In this document: piece after piece, positions 23,085 to 24,330 of the stretch
Position numbering within the stretch: the stretch's first letter is position 1
Layout: every line of letters begins with the position of its first letter
Assembly (NCBI GenBank): GCA_025360355.1
Contig: JANYCL010000388.1
Location: forward strand, 1-24,330
DNA length: 24,330 bases
Source of the DNA: Sphingobacteriaceae bacterium
GTDB taxonomy: Bacteria; Bacteroidota; Bacteroidia; B-17B0; Aurantibacillaceae
Reading direction: 5' to 3'
Position numbers and translations under genes: made by a program
The notes under the pieces: generated by a model
Seen by the model: only the letters and a program-made list of their open reading frames with translations
What the model was told of the DNA's origin: nothing
Databases searched by the model: none

Positions 23085-23669
23085 ATGAAAACTACAATTA
23101 AAAAAGCTGCGCTAACTCTACTTGCGATTGGTGCTATAACTTTTAGTAATGCACAAAAAATTGCGCACATCGATCTGGATTCTTTATCAGGAATAATGCC
23201 TGAAACAAAAGTAGCAAAAGGTGTTGCTGAAAATTATCTTGGCGATCTAAAGAAAACAGCGAGCGCCATGGAAGAAGAATTTCAGAAAAAATATAACGAC
23301 TATCTTCAGGCTGAACCAACATTAAGTCCGTTGGTTAAAAAAACAAAAGAAGAAGAATTACAATCTTTACAAACCAGAATACAAGAATTTAATCAGCAAG
23401 CTCAAGCTGATTATCAAAAAAAATCGGCTGAGTTAACAGCGCCGATCATGGAAAAAGCAAAAAAAGCAATTGAAGCTGTTGCAAAAGAAGGCGGGTTTAA
23501 ATACGTGCTTGATACAAGCAATGGAAGCATTTTGTATTCTGAACCGGGAGAAGATATTTTATTACTAGTGAAAAAGAAATTAGACTCGATGCCGGCAGCA
23601 CTTATTCCGGGTGCAAATGGTCCTGAAAAACCAAAAACAAATCCGGGTCCGGCTAAAGGCGCGAAATAA
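23085..23669 (+). CDS. OmpH/Skp family periplasmic chaperone (paralogue 2)
   Basis: This OmpH/Skp-like protein has 194 residues: a signal peptide ending SNAQ, the opening KIAHIDLDSLSGIMPETKVA, a long helical middle with KKTKEEELQSLQTRIQEF, and the C-terminal OmpH strand region EGGFKYVLDTSNGSILYS. After that comes a tail of about 25 residues rich in Pro, Gly and Lys (EKPKTNPGPAKGAK). By eye it is about two-thirds identical to the next gene over its whole length, including the signal peptide, so the pair is a tandem duplication. The coiled coil is predicted to form the client-binding tentacle of a trimer. It lies 53 bases after paralogue 1, with a stem-loop between them. Confidence 0.9.
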   Translation: MKTTIKKAALTLLAIGAITFSNAQKIAHIDLDSLSGIMPETKVAKGVAENYLGDLKKTASAMEEEFQKKYNDYLQAEPTLSPLVKKTKEEELQSLQTRIQEFNQQAQADYQKKSAELTAPIMEKAKKAIEAVAKEGGFKYVLDTSNGSILYSEPGEDILLLVKKKLDSMPAALIPGANGPEKPKTNPGPAKGAK

Positions 23670-23689
23670 TTCATATTAAAAATAAAAAA

Positions 23690-24289
23690 ATGAAAACAAA
23701 TATTAAAAAAGCAACTCTAATTTTATTTACCATTGGTGCAATTACAATTTGTAATGCGCAAAAAGTGGGACACATTCATTTAGACTCATTGGTTAGCATG
23801 ATGCCTGAAACCAAAACTGCGAAAGAGGTTGCTCAAAATTATTGGAAAGATCTGGAAAAAAATGTTATCACCATGGATAATGAATTCCAAACAAAATATA
23901 ATGATTACCTAGCAGGTCAAGCTAGCATGAGTGACTTGATCAAGAAAACGAAAGAAGAAGAGTTGCAGTCTTTACAAAAACGTATTGAAGATTTTAAACA
24001 ACAAGCGCAACAGGAATACCAAAAAAAATCTGCTGAGTTAACTGCGCCAATAATGAATAAAGCAAAAAAAGGTGTTGAGGCTGTTGCAAAAGAAGGTGGG
24101 TTTAAATACATCATTGATACAAGTACAGGAAATGTTCTATACTCTGAAGCTGCTGATGATGTTTTAATGCTTGTTAAAAAGAAATTGGACGCAATGCCAC
24201 TAGCTACAATTCCCGGAGCAGGCGGCCTTACTGAAAAACCGAAAACTGCTGAAAAACCAAAAACTACTCCTAAAACAGGAGGTAAATAA
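23690..24289 (+). CDS. OmpH/Skp family periplasmic chaperone (paralogue 3)
   Basis: This third OmpH/Skp-like protein has 199 residues. It shares with paralogue 2 the start MKT.IKKA, KVGHIHLDSL.SMMPETK, KKTKEEELQSLQKRI, the block YQKKSAELTAPIM and EGGFKYIIDTSTGNVLYSE. Its tail is longer and repetitive, with EKPKT twice and then TPKTGGK, so tail length is where the duplicates diverge most. Only 20 bases separate it from paralogue 2, with no hairpin, so the pair is probably co-transcribed. The 41 bases after its stop up to the window end show no recognisable feature. In other Bacteroidota a glutamate racemase gene often follows; it would lie outside the window. Confidence 0.9.
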   Translation: MKTNIKKATLILFTIGAITICNAQKVGHIHLDSLVSMMPETKTAKEVAQNYWKDLEKNVITMDNEFQTKYNDYLAGQASMSDLIKKTKEEELQSLQKRIEDFKQQAQQEYQKKSAELTAPIMNKAKKGVEAVAKEGGFKYIIDTSTGNVLYSEAADDVLMLVKKKLDAMPLATIPGAGGLTEKPKTAEKPKTTPKTGGK

Positions 24290-24330
24290 CATTAATTATA
24301 TTGTTTTATAAAAGCCTTCGATAAGTCGAG

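Noticed and set aside
1..24330. Mobile elements, prophage, CRISPR, tRNA or rRNA genes
   Set aside because: No transposase, integrase, direct-repeat array, clover-leaf sequence or rRNA-like segment was recognised on either strand.

Overview
The window comes from a chromosome of a Bacteroidota species (Flavobacteriia or a close relative; the genus cannot be fixed from this sequence). The DNA is AT-rich. Several genes are preceded by a Bacteroidota-type -7 box (TAnnTTTG). The block encoding a DUF6089-type barrel, UppS, BamA and OmpH proteins has a gene order I know from this phylum, and the methylmalonyl-CoA mutase small subunit has the short form common there. I see no mobile elements, rRNA, tRNA or CRISPR, and the ORFs are intact. 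Only the gene at the left edge is cut.

Layout. (1) 1-3782, minus strand: a small membrane-anchored protein of unknown function, then the two subunits of B12-dependent methylmalonyl-CoA mutase. The large subunit runs off the left edge just after its B12-binding motif. (2) 3985-10191: a very large alpha-2-macroglobulin-like protein with an intact CAEQ thioester motif, ended by a hairpin terminator. It has no PBP1C partner beside it. (3) 10277-15338: a tightly coupled three-gene operon with two TAATG junctions. It encodes a GH16-type lipoprotein, an AlgI-like MBOAT O-acyltransferase and an AlgJ/AlgX-like SGNH protein. This looks like a polysaccharide-modifying unit. Its first and last proteins share an unusual helical W-I-KA-[DE]A repeat, once in the GH16 protein and three times in the SGNH protein; this is the most novel feature I see. 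(4) 15435-18019: dxs (isoprenoid precursor synthesis), convergent with a metallo-beta-lactamase-fold hydrolase. Their stop codons share one TTAA. (5) 18187-24289: a DUF6089-type outer-membrane barrel protein, uppS, bamA and three ompH/skp-like chaperone genes, the last two a tandem duplication.

How the parts fit. Most of the window serves the cell envelope. Dxs feeds isoprenoid synthesis, UppS makes the polyprenyl carrier for cell-wall and polysaccharide synthesis, and BamA with OmpH/Skp builds the outer membrane. The A2M-like protein probably guards the periplasm against proteases, and the GH16/MBOAT/SGNH operon probably trims and acetylates an envelope or exported glycan. The mutase is the metabolic outlier (succinyl-CoA/methylmalonyl-CoA interconversion).
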